A program made the translations under genes and the position numbers. A DNA stretch of 64,000 nucleotides, taken from assembly GCF_001456935.1 (NCBI RefSeq), contig NZ_KQ758487.1:1-64000 (forward strand). The letters are read 5' to 3'. The stretch is from [Bacillus] enclensis (lineage in GTDB: Bacteria > Bacillota > Bacilli > Bacillales > Bacillaceae_B). Below the pieces are notes generated by a model. That model did no database searches, was not told the origin of the DNA, and saw only the letters and a program-made list of their open reading frames with translations. Each line of letters starts with the position of its first letter. Positions within the stretch are counted from its first letter, which is position 1. Shown one piece after another: positions 16,652-24,018 of the stretch.

Positions 16652-16921
16652 TTAAAGAATCGTTTCGCTCAAGAATTCCCTCAGCTCGGCTGCTTCTTCT
16701 TCGGTGAGCTTATACACGCTTTCCAGGTAGCCCGGCTCATCAAGGTCGTCACGACCGATGATGGCGAAACTGCTTCCCTGAAGGTCGAGTACAAGTGACT
16801 TTCCATAATATCTTTCAGTTTGGGTGATGGCTAAATCATAGCGCTGATTCTCCCCCATGAAACTCACAAACCTCGTCTTGGTCTGCTCTGTATCATCATA
16901 TAAATAAAAGCGTTCTGTCAT
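16652..16921 (-). CDS. DUF3055 (SAV0927-like) family protein
   Basis: An 89-residue protein opening MTERFYLYDDTEQTKTRFVS, with QRYDLAITQTERYYGKSLVL after it. This matches the DUF3055 family of small Firmicutes proteins as I remember it. Two ATG codons in tandem (16924, 16921) follow AAGGAGGAAATC, and I prefer the second for spacing. Function is unknown. It is read in the same direction as the preceding small acidic gene and could be co-transcribed with it. Confidence 0.8.
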   Translation of the reverse strand: MTERFYLYDDTEQTKTRFVSFMGENQRYDLAITQTERYYGKSLVLDLQGSSFAIIGRDDLDEPGYLESVYKLTEEEAAELREFLSETIL

Positions 16922-17061
16922 CATGATTTCCTCCTTAAATTCTTTGCCTTTCATCATCATAACAAACTTAGGGCCGGGTTTGCAGAGAAGAAGCCGCTAT
17001 ATAGACCGCACGCAAATTATGTTAAACTATATGTGGATGTTATTCAGAAGAGGTGAACAAA

Positions 17062-17499
17062 ATGTATTTCGTGGACAGAGACAAAATTGAAGAACGATTA
17101 GTGTATATGAATGATCAGTTAAGTGTATTCAACGCTGGCTCCACATGGGAATCAACCGTTGAAACGCTCGCCCTTGAAAGAATCGGGCATACCTTGATTG
17201 AATCGGTCCTGGATGTTGGAAACAGCATGATCGACGGGTTCATCATGAGGGATCCCGGCAGTTACGAGGATATTATCGATATCCTGCTGGATGAAAAGGT
17301 GATCGACGAGGGTATGAGCAAGGACCTGAAACGTCTGATCGATCAGCGAAAAATACTTGTACAGGAGTATACAAAAGTCGATCGAAATGAACTCAATGAA
17401 ATCCTGACTGAAGTAAAGCCTACACTTGAACAGTTTCCGGTTCATATCCGCCGCTACCTGGAAAACGAACTCGGACCTGTATCAGCTTTCAAAAATTAA
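17062..17499 (+). CDS. yutE: DUF86/HepT-like protein YutE
   Basis: A 145-residue helical protein of the DUF86 family, related to HepT-type RNase or toxin subunits. The start is ATG 17062, behind AGAGGTGAACAAA. The conserved GFIMRDPGSYEDIIDIL block and the C-terminal LENELGPVSAF are seen. The HepT catalytic pattern RX4HXY reads RKILVQEY here, so the histidine is glutamine. That and the absence of a MNT nucleotidyltransferase neighbour argue that it is not an active toxin but a solitary relative, as in Bacillus subtilis. Confidence 0.88.
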   Translation: MYFVDRDKIEERLVYMNDQLSVFNAGSTWESTVETLALERIGHTLIESVLDVGNSMIDGFIMRDPGSYEDIIDILLDEKVIDEGMSKDLKRLIDQRKILVQEYTKVDRNELNEILTEVKPTLEQFPVHIRRYLENELGPVSAFKN

Positions 17500-17506
17500 T
17501 ACATTC

Positions 17507-17535
17507 AAAAGCGCTTCCTATATGGAAAGCGCTTT
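17507..17535 (+). terminator. Possible terminator after yutE
   Basis: AAGCGCTTCC and GGAAAGCGCTT form a stem with TATAT in the loop. The trailing T-run is short and interrupted (TTTCT), so efficiency is doubtful. Confidence 0.5.
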
Positions 17536-17600
17536 CTGCTTATAATGAGATTTTTTTACTGAAAACAATACATACTATAATAATTAAATGGAGGTACATC

Positions 17601-18365
17601 ATGAAACAATATAAAGGGTATTTAATCGATTTGGACGGAACTATGTACCGGGGAACCGAAGTCATAAAAGAAGCCGGGGACTTTGTGCGCCGCCTGCAGG
17701 AAAAGGGGCTGCCGTATCTGTTTGTGACCAATAATTCCTCGCGCCGCCCTGAACAGGTGGCTGAAAAGCTCCAGGCATTCGGGATCCAGGCAGCCAAAGA
17801 ACAGGTTTTTACCACCTCGATGGCCACTGCTCAGTTCATTGCCGGCAGAAAGCCAGGCAGCACAGCTTATGTCATCGGTGAGGAGGGGATCCGGTCTGCT
17901 CTTCAGGAAAAAGGCATCACGCTTCAGGACAAGAATCCGGACTTTGTCGTTGTAGGAATTGACCGCGATATCAATTATGAAAAACTTTCCCTTGCCTGTC
18001 TCGGAGTACGGAATGGAGCAACATTCATTTCAACAAATGGGGATATCGCCATCCCCACAGAAAGAGGTCTGCTGCCTGGAAACGGGTCGCTGACTTCCGT
18101 TGTAACGGTTTCCACTCAAACTCAGCCGATTTTCATCGGAAAACCCGAATCCATCATCATGGAGCAGGCACTGGAGGTGCTTGGGGTTTCAAAAGAGGAT
18201 ACATTAATGGTCGGCGATAATTACGATACGGATATCAAAGCAGGTATGAATGCAGGCATGGATACTCTGTTAGTTCATACAGGAGTGACAACGAAAGAAA
18301 TTTTGGAGAAGAAGGATGACCAGCCTACTTATGTGGCCGACACGCTGGAGGAGTGGGATGTATAG
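17601..18365 (+). CDS. yutF: HAD-superfamily subfamily IIA sugar phosphatase YutF
   Basis: A 254-residue NagD-like haloacid dehalogenase phosphatase. Motif I is LIDLDGTMYRG near residue 8, motif II VTNNSSRRP near 41, and the C-terminal motif VGDNYDTDIKAGMNAGM near 205 carries the metal-binding aspartates. The large cap between motifs II and III marks subfamily IIA. Such enzymes remove phosphate from small metabolites, and some act as metabolite repair phosphatases. The ATG follows AAATGGAGGTACATC. It is monocistronic with its own terminator. Confidence 0.9.
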   Translation: MKQYKGYLIDLDGTMYRGTEVIKEAGDFVRRLQEKGLPYLFVTNNSSRRPEQVAEKLQAFGIQAAKEQVFTTSMATAQFIAGRKPGSTAYVIGEEGIRSALQEKGITLQDKNPDFVVVGIDRDINYEKLSLACLGVRNGATFISTNGDIAIPTERGLLPGNGSLTSVVTVSTQTQPIFIGKPESIIMEQALEVLGVSKEDTLMVGDNYDTDIKAGMNAGMDTLLVHTGVTTKEILEKKDDQPTYVADTLEEWDV

Positions 18366-18374
18366 AAAGGGGGA

Positions 18375-18408
18375 GGGAGATGGACACTTAGTCTATCGCC
18401 CTTTTTTG
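18375..18408 (+). terminator. Intrinsic terminator after yutF
   Basis: GGG-AGATGGAC pairs with GTCTATC-G-CCC around an ACTTA loop, followed by T6. Confidence 0.75.
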
Positions 18409-18648
18409 ATTTTTAAAAATGAGATTCCAGCATTTCCAGGTTAGACATCTCTTTTTTATCTAGGTAAAATAGAACAGGGAAATGAAAGTTATTTCCTGAA
18501 ATATGATCAAAAGGAGGGGAACGTAAAATAAATTGCCGGGGAATGTTTTAATCATGCTATGCAGGGTAGAAGGGTAAGAAGGATATGTATGCATATCCGA
18601 TCCTATTGACTCTGTTAGTTGGGGAATTTGAAAAAGGTAGTGTGAAAT

Positions 18649-18906
18649 ATGAGTATTACTGAGTTGATTGGAAAGAACATCAGAAGGCACAGGCGCGCAA
18701 AAGATATCACGATTCAAGAGCTTAGCAAGAGAAGCGGGTTGACCGTAAATTATATCTCCCTGATTGAAAAAGGAGATGCAAATGCATCCATAAACAAAAT
18801 TCATGCGCTGATACAAGGATTGCAGCTGAAGTGGGAGGATATCATTCCCACTCGCGAAGAAGAGATGACGCTTAGGGCTACTTCTTCTGACGAGTTGACA
18901 GAATGA
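18649..18906 (+). CDS. XRE-family helix-turn-helix regulator
   Basis: An 85-residue protein that is almost entirely one Cro/C1-type HTH domain (residues 4-64): IGKNIRRHRRAKDITIQELS followed by KRSGLTVNYISLIEKGDANAS. This resembles the DNA-binding half of SinR-like or phage-type repressors but lacks a dimerisation extension of normal size. The ATG follows AAAAAGGTAGTG. Its last 29 bp overlap, in the opposite strand, the 3' end of an Sda-like gene. Targets are unknown. The perfect inverted repeat at 19136-19159 in the Sda promoter is a candidate operator. Confidence 0.85.
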   Translation: MSITELIGKNIRRHRRAKDITIQELSKRSGLTVNYISLIEKGDANASINKIHALIQGLQLKWEDIIPTREEEMTLRATSSDELTE

Positions 18907-19018
18907 GGTTTCTATGAGACATTTCCAGCTTGATCATTTGAATGAATTCTTTGTCCAATTGTAATGCATTTGCTTTTTTGAACGCTTCTACCAAGGTTTG
19001 ATCACTGAGTAGTTTTAT
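18878..19018 (-). CDS. Sda-like sporulation checkpoint protein with an ATA start
   Basis: A 46-residue frame closely resembling Sda, the 46-residue inhibitor of sporulation kinases KinA and KinB. Aligned from memory, KLLSDQTLVEAFKKANALQL and the following DKEFIQMIKLEMSHR share with Sda the K.LSD..L.E...KA...L...FI..I..E...R pattern of its two-helix hairpin. The frame has no ATG, GTG or TTG before the domain. GAGGTGA lies seven bases before an ATA codon (19018-19016) at exactly the expected start, giving 46 residues. A TGA closes the frame just upstream. Either ATA is used, or an ATG start has mutated. A good SigA promoter lies upstream. Confidence 0.72.
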   Translation of the reverse strand: MKLLSDQTLVEAFKKANALQLDKEFIQMIKLEMSHRNLILSTRQKK

Positions 19019-19135
19019 CTTACATTCACCTCAGTCCCATTCATTGTTGCGACCAATGAACAGGCGAAATTAGCCGTACTCGTGATAGCCTTTATAAAGA
19101 GGAAAGAAGTCATAATATTACAATTATATTTTTAG

Positions 19136-19184
19136 TAATTACAACTATATTTGTAATTATATCGGATAATTTTTGCGTGTGCAA
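19136..19184 (-). promoter_or_regulatory. Promoter and palindromic operator of the Sda-like gene
   Basis: On the minus strand TTGCAC (19184-19179), a 17-bp spacer and TATAAT (19161-19156). The perfect inverted repeat TAATTACAA-N6-TTGTAATTA (19136-19159) overlaps the -10 region and start point, and a further ATTACAA lies at about 19118. This is a typical arrangement for repression. A TTATCCGAT word in the spacer resembles a DnaA box only weakly. Confidence 0.72.
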
Positions 19185-19220
19185 CTTTAAAGTGTTAAAA
19201 AAAGAAAAATTTACCAAATA

Positions 19221-19255
19221 AAAACAGACCTCTTCAAATGAGTGTCTGTTTTTTG
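19221..19255. terminator. Terminator downstream of yutG
   Basis: AAAACAGAC (19221-19229) pairs with GTCTGTTTT (19244-19252) with T-runs on both strands. It lies just beyond the yutG stop (19262) for minus-strand transcription. Confidence 0.75.
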
Positions 19256-19261
19256 GTATGC

Positions 19262-19762
19262 CTATTGCTGTCCTTCATTCCGATGGGCAAGACGACTTGA
19301 GGCTGCTGCAGCAATGGCACCGACGATATCATCCAGGAAAGTATGGCACATGCCGGAAGATTTATCATTCAGCTTTTTCAAAATACCAGGTTTTTGTTTA
19401 TCGATGAAACCGTAATTCGTAAAGCCGATTGATCCATAGACATTCACGATCGAGAAGGCAAGGATTTCATCAACTCCATATAAGCCTTCATCCACTTCCA
19501 CAATCGCCTGCAGCGGTTCTTCAAGCATTTTCTTTTCTGCCAGCCGGTCCAATTGTATACCTGTTAGAATGGCATTTTGGACTTCCCGCTTGGTCAGGAC
19601 CCTTTCCACGTTATAAATGCATTCTTCCAGTTCCAGGTCAGGATGGTATTTCTGCTGAAGGTACATAACTAAATTGGCGATGTCTTCTATTTCGACCCCT
19701 CTTTCATGGAGCCATCTCCTTGAGGTCTCTTTTAATATGTCCATTGATTTTTTGTCCTTCAT
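19262..19762 (-). CDS. yutG: PgpA-family protein YutG (phosphatidylglycerophosphatase A-like)
   Basis: A 166-residue protein of the YutG/PgpA family. The start is ATG 19762, five bases after AAAGGTGA. The C-terminal block KLNDKSSGMCHTFLDDIVGA, followed by IAAAASSRLAH, is the conserved metal-binding face of PgpA-like proteins. No strong membrane helices are present, in keeping with the soluble Firmicutes branch. Members are predicted to dephosphorylate lipid or small-molecule phosphates, though for YutG this is not demonstrated to my knowledge. It is divergent from yutH. Confidence 0.85.
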   Translation of the reverse strand: MKDKKSMDILKETSRRWLHERGVEIEDIANLVMYLQQKYHPDLELEECIYNVERVLTKREVQNAILTGIQLDRLAEKKMLEEPLQAIVEVDEGLYGVDEILAFSIVNVYGSIGFTNYGFIDKQKPGILKKLNDKSSGMCHTFLDDIVGAIAAAASSRLAHRNEGQQ

Positions 19763-19988
19763 CCTATTCACCTTTTCTGTTTATAAATAGTATTCAAGCA
19801 TCAGAGCCTTGTTTTTTACTCATATGATTCCATTTTGGAAAATAGACATAATAATAGCTTCTATCCCCATTCATGCCCATCAGTACAAGGTGATATTCCT
19901 TGAAAGGTTCGATTTCATATAAAAATATCGATACGAAGGCAGAGGTGCCATGGAGATGGCCGCTTTTATCAAGATAGGAGAGGGTATT

Positions 19989-20990
19989 ATGTCACAAGAC
20001 CTTTTAGCAAAACATTTCGGTTTGACACCCGAGCGCGCATTCTTTGACGGTGTGATGGACCGCTACATGGCGGGCGGATTATTATATAGTATTGTCAGTG
20101 TTTCAGATGTGGAACAGGAAACACTGGTCGAAATGTATAAATTGACGGAGCATATGAAGACCCAGGGGGACCGCTATGTTTCTTCGTTTGTCCAGAGTAA
20201 GGAAGGGCGTTTTCTTGTAACGGAAAAAAACCAGGATTATGTGGTGGTCAGTAATGAAAATCTGCCTCCTGTTGCTGGCGGCAAAGTGGGAAGGAAGCTG
20301 GGGAAATTCCACTTTCGCGGCCGGCTTTTCGATGAAAAAGTGGAGAAGATCAGCAGGATGGGACAGTGGAAGACGTTATGGGAAAGGAGGCTCTCACAGC
20401 TGGAAAAAGCCTACTATTCGGTGATTGAGAATCAGCCGGCAGATGAGTTTGAAAGGAGATTTGTAGAAAGCTATCCCTATTACAATTCGTTATCGGAAAA
20501 TGCCATTCAGTATCTGGTCGACACAGAGCTGGATGAAGACCCAAAGCCTGAAGATGCCGGCACAATCTGCCATGAACGTTTCCAGAACTCGACCTGGGGA
20601 ACCGAAAGCTGCATCCATTTCCCGTTTCACTGGGTATTTGATCATGCCAGCCGCGATCTGGCTGAATGGGTCAGGGAACAATATCACTTGAAGAATCAGA
20701 CATTCCATCCCGGTCTGCAGGAATTCTTAAGGGAATATGGATCAGTGGCACCGCTCTCGCCTTTTGGATGGCGTCTGTTGTATTCAAGGATCCTTTTCCC
20801 CCTCCATTATTTTGAATGCATAGAAGAGTACTATATTTCACAGTCCGACGGGCAGAAGAAAGCCGCAGAGGATAAGCTTGATCGCTATTTAAAAAACTCC
20901 AATCATTATGAAGCCTTTTTATCTGACTTTTATCACCTGTCAGAGGTTCCGGTGAAAAAATGGGGGATCCCATTGGTAGGCTGGCTTTAA
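19989..20990 (+). CDS. yutH: Spore coat-associated protein YutH
   Basis: A protein of about 333 residues related to CotS/YutH proteins, which have an aminoglycoside phosphotransferase-like kinase fold. ESCIHFPFHWVFDHASRDLAEWVRE (about 210-235) corresponds to the catalytic-loop region of such kinases, here written HWVFDHASRD rather than canonical HxD...N. YutH is a spore coat component in Bacillus subtilis. I choose ATG 19989 behind AGGAGAGGG over the in-frame ATG at 19950, whose site is too close. The gene precedes an unrelated dehydrogenase, where I remember hom-thrC-thrB in Bacillus subtilis. Confidence 0.85.
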   Translation: MSQDLLAKHFGLTPERAFFDGVMDRYMAGGLLYSIVSVSDVEQETLVEMYKLTEHMKTQGDRYVSSFVQSKEGRFLVTEKNQDYVVVSNENLPPVAGGKVGRKLGKFHFRGRLFDEKVEKISRMGQWKTLWERRLSQLEKAYYSVIENQPADEFERRFVESYPYYNSLSENAIQYLVDTELDEDPKPEDAGTICHERFQNSTWGTESCIHFPFHWVFDHASRDLAEWVREQYHLKNQTFHPGLQEFLREYGSVAPLSPFGWRLLYSRILFPLHYFECIEEYYISQSDGQKKAAEDKLDRYLKNSNHYEAFLSDFYHLSEVPVKKWGIPLVGWL

Positions 20991-21062
20991 GTCATGATCC
21001 CCTTCATGAAAACCCTTTTATGATACACTAAAAAGAAACATGAGTGAAAGAAGGGAAGCAGG

Positions 21063-22025
21063 ATGAAGCCATCTATCTTTATCACGAGGAAACTGCCCCA
21101 GGCTGTAATTGAGCCTTTGAATGCGGAATACCAGGTAGAAATGTGGGAAAAAGAAGACGTGCCGGTTCCCAGGGACGTCTTGTTAAAGAAAGCAGGGAGT
21201 GCCTCTGCTTTGATCACCATGCTGTCTGATCAAATGGACGGGGAGCTGCTTGAACATGCGTCCTCATTGAAGGTTGTTGCGAACCTGGCAGTCGGGTACG
21301 ATAATATCGATCTGCAAGCAGCAAAAGAAAAAGGCGTCATCATCTGCAACACACCCGATGTATTGACTGATACAACCGCTGATTTGACCTTTGGATTATT
21401 AATGGCGGCCGCCCGGAGGATCGTGGAGGCTGATCGTTACATAAAAGAGGGCAGGTGGAAAAGCTGGTCCCCGCTCCTTCTTGCCGGAGCGGACATCCAT
21501 CATAAAACGATCGGGATCGTCGGTATGGGGAGCATAGGGGAAACCGTGGCAAAAAGGGCAAAAGGATTTGATATGAATATCCTGTATCATAACCGTTCAA
21601 GAAAGCCGAAAGCTGAAGAAGGGCTGGGCGCTGTTTACGTATCAATGGATGAACTCCTGGCCCAATCTGACTTTGTCGTCGTCCTTGCACCGCTGACCCC
21701 GGAAACGGAAGGCCTGTTCCAAAAAGAACAATTCCAGGCCATGAAAAAATCTGCCTTCTTCATCAATGCGGCACGCGGGCCGATCGTGAATGAAGAGGCA
21801 TTGACAGAAGCGCTTAAAAAAGGTGAAATCGCAGGAGCGGGACTCGATGTGTTCGTTGAAGAGCCGATCGATTCCAATCACCCGCTCCTGCAGCTTGACA
21901 ATGTGGTCGCACTGCCGCACATCGCCAGCTCGTCGATTGAAACCAGGACTGCTATGATGAATCTGTGCGTACAGAATGTAATGGCTGTTTTAAAAGGGGA
22001 CGAGCCCCGTACCCGGGTGGAATGA
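21063..22025 (+). CDS. D-isomer-specific 2-hydroxyacid dehydrogenase (glyoxylate/hydroxypyruvate reductase type)
   Basis: A 320-residue NAD(P)-dependent dehydrogenase. The Rossmann motif is GIVGMGSIGETVAKRAKGFD near residue 148, and the catalytic triad lies in NAARGPIVN (Arg, near 235), VEEP (Glu, near 264) and LPHIASSS (His, near 282). ANLAVGYDNID near 75 is the family substrate loop. It most likely reduces glyoxylate or hydroxypyruvate, or oxidises D-glycerate. A residue set favouring NADP (HNRSRKPKAE after the second strand) suggests NADPH. It is a single gene between yutH and the terminator at 22032. Confidence 0.9.
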   Translation: MKPSIFITRKLPQAVIEPLNAEYQVEMWEKEDVPVPRDVLLKKAGSASALITMLSDQMDGELLEHASSLKVVANLAVGYDNIDLQAAKEKGVIICNTPDVLTDTTADLTFGLLMAAARRIVEADRYIKEGRWKSWSPLLLAGADIHHKTIGIVGMGSIGETVAKRAKGFDMNILYHNRSRKPKAEEGLGAVYVSMDELLAQSDFVVVLAPLTPETEGLFQKEQFQAMKKSAFFINAARGPIVNEEALTEALKKGEIAGAGLDVFVEEPIDSNHPLLQLDNVVALPHIASSSIETRTAMMNLCVQNVMAVLKGDEPRTRVE

Positions 22026-22031
22026 CATACA

Positions 22032-22063
22032 AAAAACACGCATGACGCCATGCGTGTTTTTTC
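22032..22063. terminator. Terminator between the dehydrogenase and the zincin-like gene
   Basis: AACACGCATG and CATGCGTGTT form a perfect stem around ACGC, with A- and T-runs outside, so it can act on both strands. Confidence 0.9.
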
Positions 22064-22067
22064 TTCC

Positions 22068-22523
22068 TTATACAGGAACTGCCTCTTCTTCAACAGCCTT
22101 ATAATAAGGAGCGAGCGACTGCCGCTCAATCTCTTCGAGGAAAGCCGGTGCCACATCATATAGAATTGTGCGGGCAAACTTCCATGCATTTTCTTCAATC
22201 CGGAGCATCAGGCGGCTTCTTTCTTCTTTATCAGCTTCATCCAGTCTGCCGGCAAGTACTTCAAGTCCATTGTCATGCGCATGCCCCATTTCATGTGCAA
22301 GGACTACTTTAAAATATTCAGGCAGGCATTCAGCTTCCCCATACATCCTGAGGCATTGCTCGGTGACATTATCAGTGTACATCGTAATCGAGTGGGTGTT
22401 CATACTGTACTTCCCGCCTACAAGGCGCTTTCCGGGAAAGGTACACTCCAATATCACATTCATTCTAGAATCCAAACGGGCTAACAACTCATCTACAATC
22501 TGTTGATATCTCTCTTTAGTCAA
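22068..22523 (-). CDS. Zincin-like protein with an HEMGH motif, unknown function
   Basis: About 151 residues, starting at TTG 22523 after AAGGGGAG. The motif VVLAHEMGHAHDNGLEVLAG near residue 80 is a HExxH zinc-binding signature with a third potential ligand nearby, as in small metalloproteases and ImmA-like proteins. The N-terminal segment contains two strands and the C-terminal half is helical with many acidic residues. There is no signal peptide. I do not recognise the family. An intact HExxH suggests a peptidase, but without known substrates. The frame stays open upstream through a hydrophobic stretch that I judge not to be coding. Confidence 0.65.
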   Translation of the reverse strand: MTKERYQQIVDELLARLDSRMNVILECTFPGKRLVGGKYSMNTHSITMYTDNVTEQCLRMYGEAECLPEYFKVVLAHEMGHAHDNGLEVLAGRLDEADKEERSRLMLRIEENAWKFARTILYDVAPAFLEEIERQSLAPYYKAVEEEAVPV

Positions 22524-22687
22524 TTTCTCACTTTCTCCCCTTAAAAAACAAATCTGAATCATTATAAGATGTATATGAAAAAAAGAAAACGGCATGCTAT
22601 AAAAAGATGTTGGAATAAGTGGAATTAATTGGTTTTTAGCTTGGTTTAAGGGCCGGGCATTCGCCGGGGGATAGAGCTTTGCGGGCA

Positions 22688-22721
22688 TAAAAAAGATGAC
22701 TCAACATTACTTGAGTCATCC
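22688..22721 (-). terminator. Intrinsic terminator after yutI
   Basis: GATGACTCAA (22695-22704) and TTGAGTCATC (22711-22720) form a perfect 10-bp stem. On the minus strand it is followed by a T-run. Confidence 0.9.
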
Positions 22722-22733
22722 GTAAGTTCAAAA

Positions 22734-22970
22734 TTAGAAAACTTGTTCTACTTCAACAATTCCAGGTACTTCTTCGACTAGTGCACGTTCAATACCAGCT
22801 TTAAGTGTAATTGTTGAACTTGGGCAGCTTCCGCATGCGCCTAACAGACGCAGCTTCACAATGCCGTCTTCCACGTCAACCAGTTCACAGTCCCCGCCAT
22901 CGCGAAGTAGGAACGGACGTAATTTATCTAGTACTTCCTGTACGGAATCAAATTGTGCTTGATCAGCCAT
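22734..22970 (-). CDS. yutI: NifU-like iron-sulfur scaffold/carrier YutI
   Basis: A 78-residue protein equal to the NifU C-terminal (Nfu) domain. [19 protein letters not shown] and [16 protein letters not shown] are diagnostic, the CXXC (CGSC) being the site that binds an Fe-S cluster between two subunits. It should carry or store [4Fe-4S] clusters for delivery to targets such as aconitase or lipoyl synthase. The ATG follows AAGGAAAGGAG. It is monocistronic with a strong terminator. The A-type protein YutM lies 4.2 kb away. Confidence 0.95.
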   Translation of the reverse strand: MADQAQFDSVQEVLDKLRPFLLRDGGDCELVDVEDGIVKLRLLGACGSCPSSTITLKAGIERALVEEVPGIVEVEQVF

Positions 22971-23076
22971 CTTTATCTACTCCTTTCCTTACTCTCTATT
23001 ATAATGACATATCTGTAAAAAATCTATCAACCCGCAAACAATTGGGAATTTCTTTTTTGGGGATACAGTTCTTAAC

Positions 23077-23131
23077 ACCGCTGCCCGATTCCGTGGAAGA
23101 CTTCGCTTTCCGCGGTTAGCCCGTGATCTTC
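23077..23131. repeat. Solo end of the dispersed repeat
   Basis: About 55 bp that match the reverse complement of the right end of copy E, including ACCGCTGCCCGATTCCGTGG and GACTTCGCTTTCCGCGG. The rest of the element is missing. It looks like a truncated copy next to the shorter copy C. Confidence 0.65.
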
Positions 23132-23237
23132 TTCATATTAACGGAACCCTTGTTGATTTGGTTGTATTTTTAAGCAACCAAGTATAGTGAGGCTCATTTG
23201 GACAATCTCAACTTATTTGATTCAATTAATACCGCTA

Positions 23238-23361
23238 TTGATTTCCGTGCAAAACTTCGCTTTCCGCGGGCGGACCATAAGCCTCCTCGTCGCATGCGCT
23301 CCTGCGGGGTCTTATCTGTCTCGCTTTTCCCGCAGGAGTCTGCGTCTTGCACTCCAATCAA
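23238..23361. repeat. Dispersed intergenic repeat, short copy C (inverted)
   Basis: A 124-bp copy in reverse orientation. Both ends are well kept (TTGATTTCCGTGCAA at left, GTCTTGCACTCCAATCAA at right), but the middle hairpin block is replaced by a shorter segment with TCCTGCGGGG. It shows that the ends are the constant part of the family. The remainder of the 640-bp gap between yutI and yuzD holds only the solo end at 23077. Confidence 0.75.
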
Positions 23362-23608
23362 TCGCTGGAACCGGTTTTGAAGATGGATAAGTGCAGCCAA
23401 TTTCATACTGAAAAGATGGATTATCCAATTTTTATTGTTCTTGATCCTCCCTTTCTTTGGTGGAACAAACATTTTATCTTTCCGTATAAAGGTTCGGTCC
23501 ATTATCGTCATCTTATCAAATATTTGCTGTGAAACAGCATTTGTATTCCCACTTTGCTGATTTTTTTGTAGAATGATGGTATGAGGGGAATGAAGGGGAG
23601 ATGAGAGT

Positions 23609-23935
23609 ATGGAACGTAAACCGGTTGAGATTCATGTGTATGGGGCTGAGATTATTTGTCCAAGTTGTGTGAATATGCCGTCATCGAAGGAAACGTATGA
23701 GTGGCTTGAAGCTGCGGTGGGCCGCAAGTATCCTGATCAGCCATTCATCATAAAATATATAGACATCTACAACCCGCCGGAGGATGAAGCCGCCAGAAGC
23801 TTCGCCGAAAGAGTGATTGAAGAGGATATGTTCTATCCGGTTGTCCTCCTGGAAGGCAACGTGGTCGGGGAAGGGAATCCCCGTTTAAAGACAATTTACA
23901 CGGAGCTTGAGAAGTATGGGTATAAGGCTGTTTAA
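23609..23935 (+). CDS. yuzD: DUF1462 thioredoxin-fold protein YuzD
   Basis: A 108-residue DUF1462 protein, full length. The N-terminus VEIHVYGAEIICPSCVNMPS carries a CPSC motif on a thioredoxin-like fold, and FIIKYIDIYNPPEDEA and YPVVLLEGNVVGEGNP follow. The redox-like CXXC suggests thiol or metal chemistry, but no role is established. The ATG follows GAAGGGGAGATGAGAGT. It is next to yutJ and yuzB, the same cluster as in Bacillus subtilis. Confidence 0.88.
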   Translation: MERKPVEIHVYGAEIICPSCVNMPSSKETYEWLEAAVGRKYPDQPFIIKYIDIYNPPEDEAARSFAERVIEEDMFYPVVLLEGNVVGEGNPRLKTIYTELEKYGYKAV

Positions 23936-23947
23936 ATAAGAGTATGG

Positions 23948-23977
23948 AAGACTTTCCTTTAAGGAAGGTCTTTTTTT
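23948..23977 (+). terminator. Intrinsic terminator after yuzD
   Basis: AGACTTTCC (23949-23957) pairs with GGAAGGTCT (23963-23971, one G-U), followed by T7. Confidence 0.85.
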
Positions 23978-24018
23978 AAAAAAAGAAACCGCCGGTCACA
24001 GGCGATTTCTTCGTCCAT

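Noticed and set aside
17062..17499. Toxin-antitoxin locus at yutE
   Set aside because: The catalytic histidine is missing and no MNT-type antitoxin gene lies next to it.
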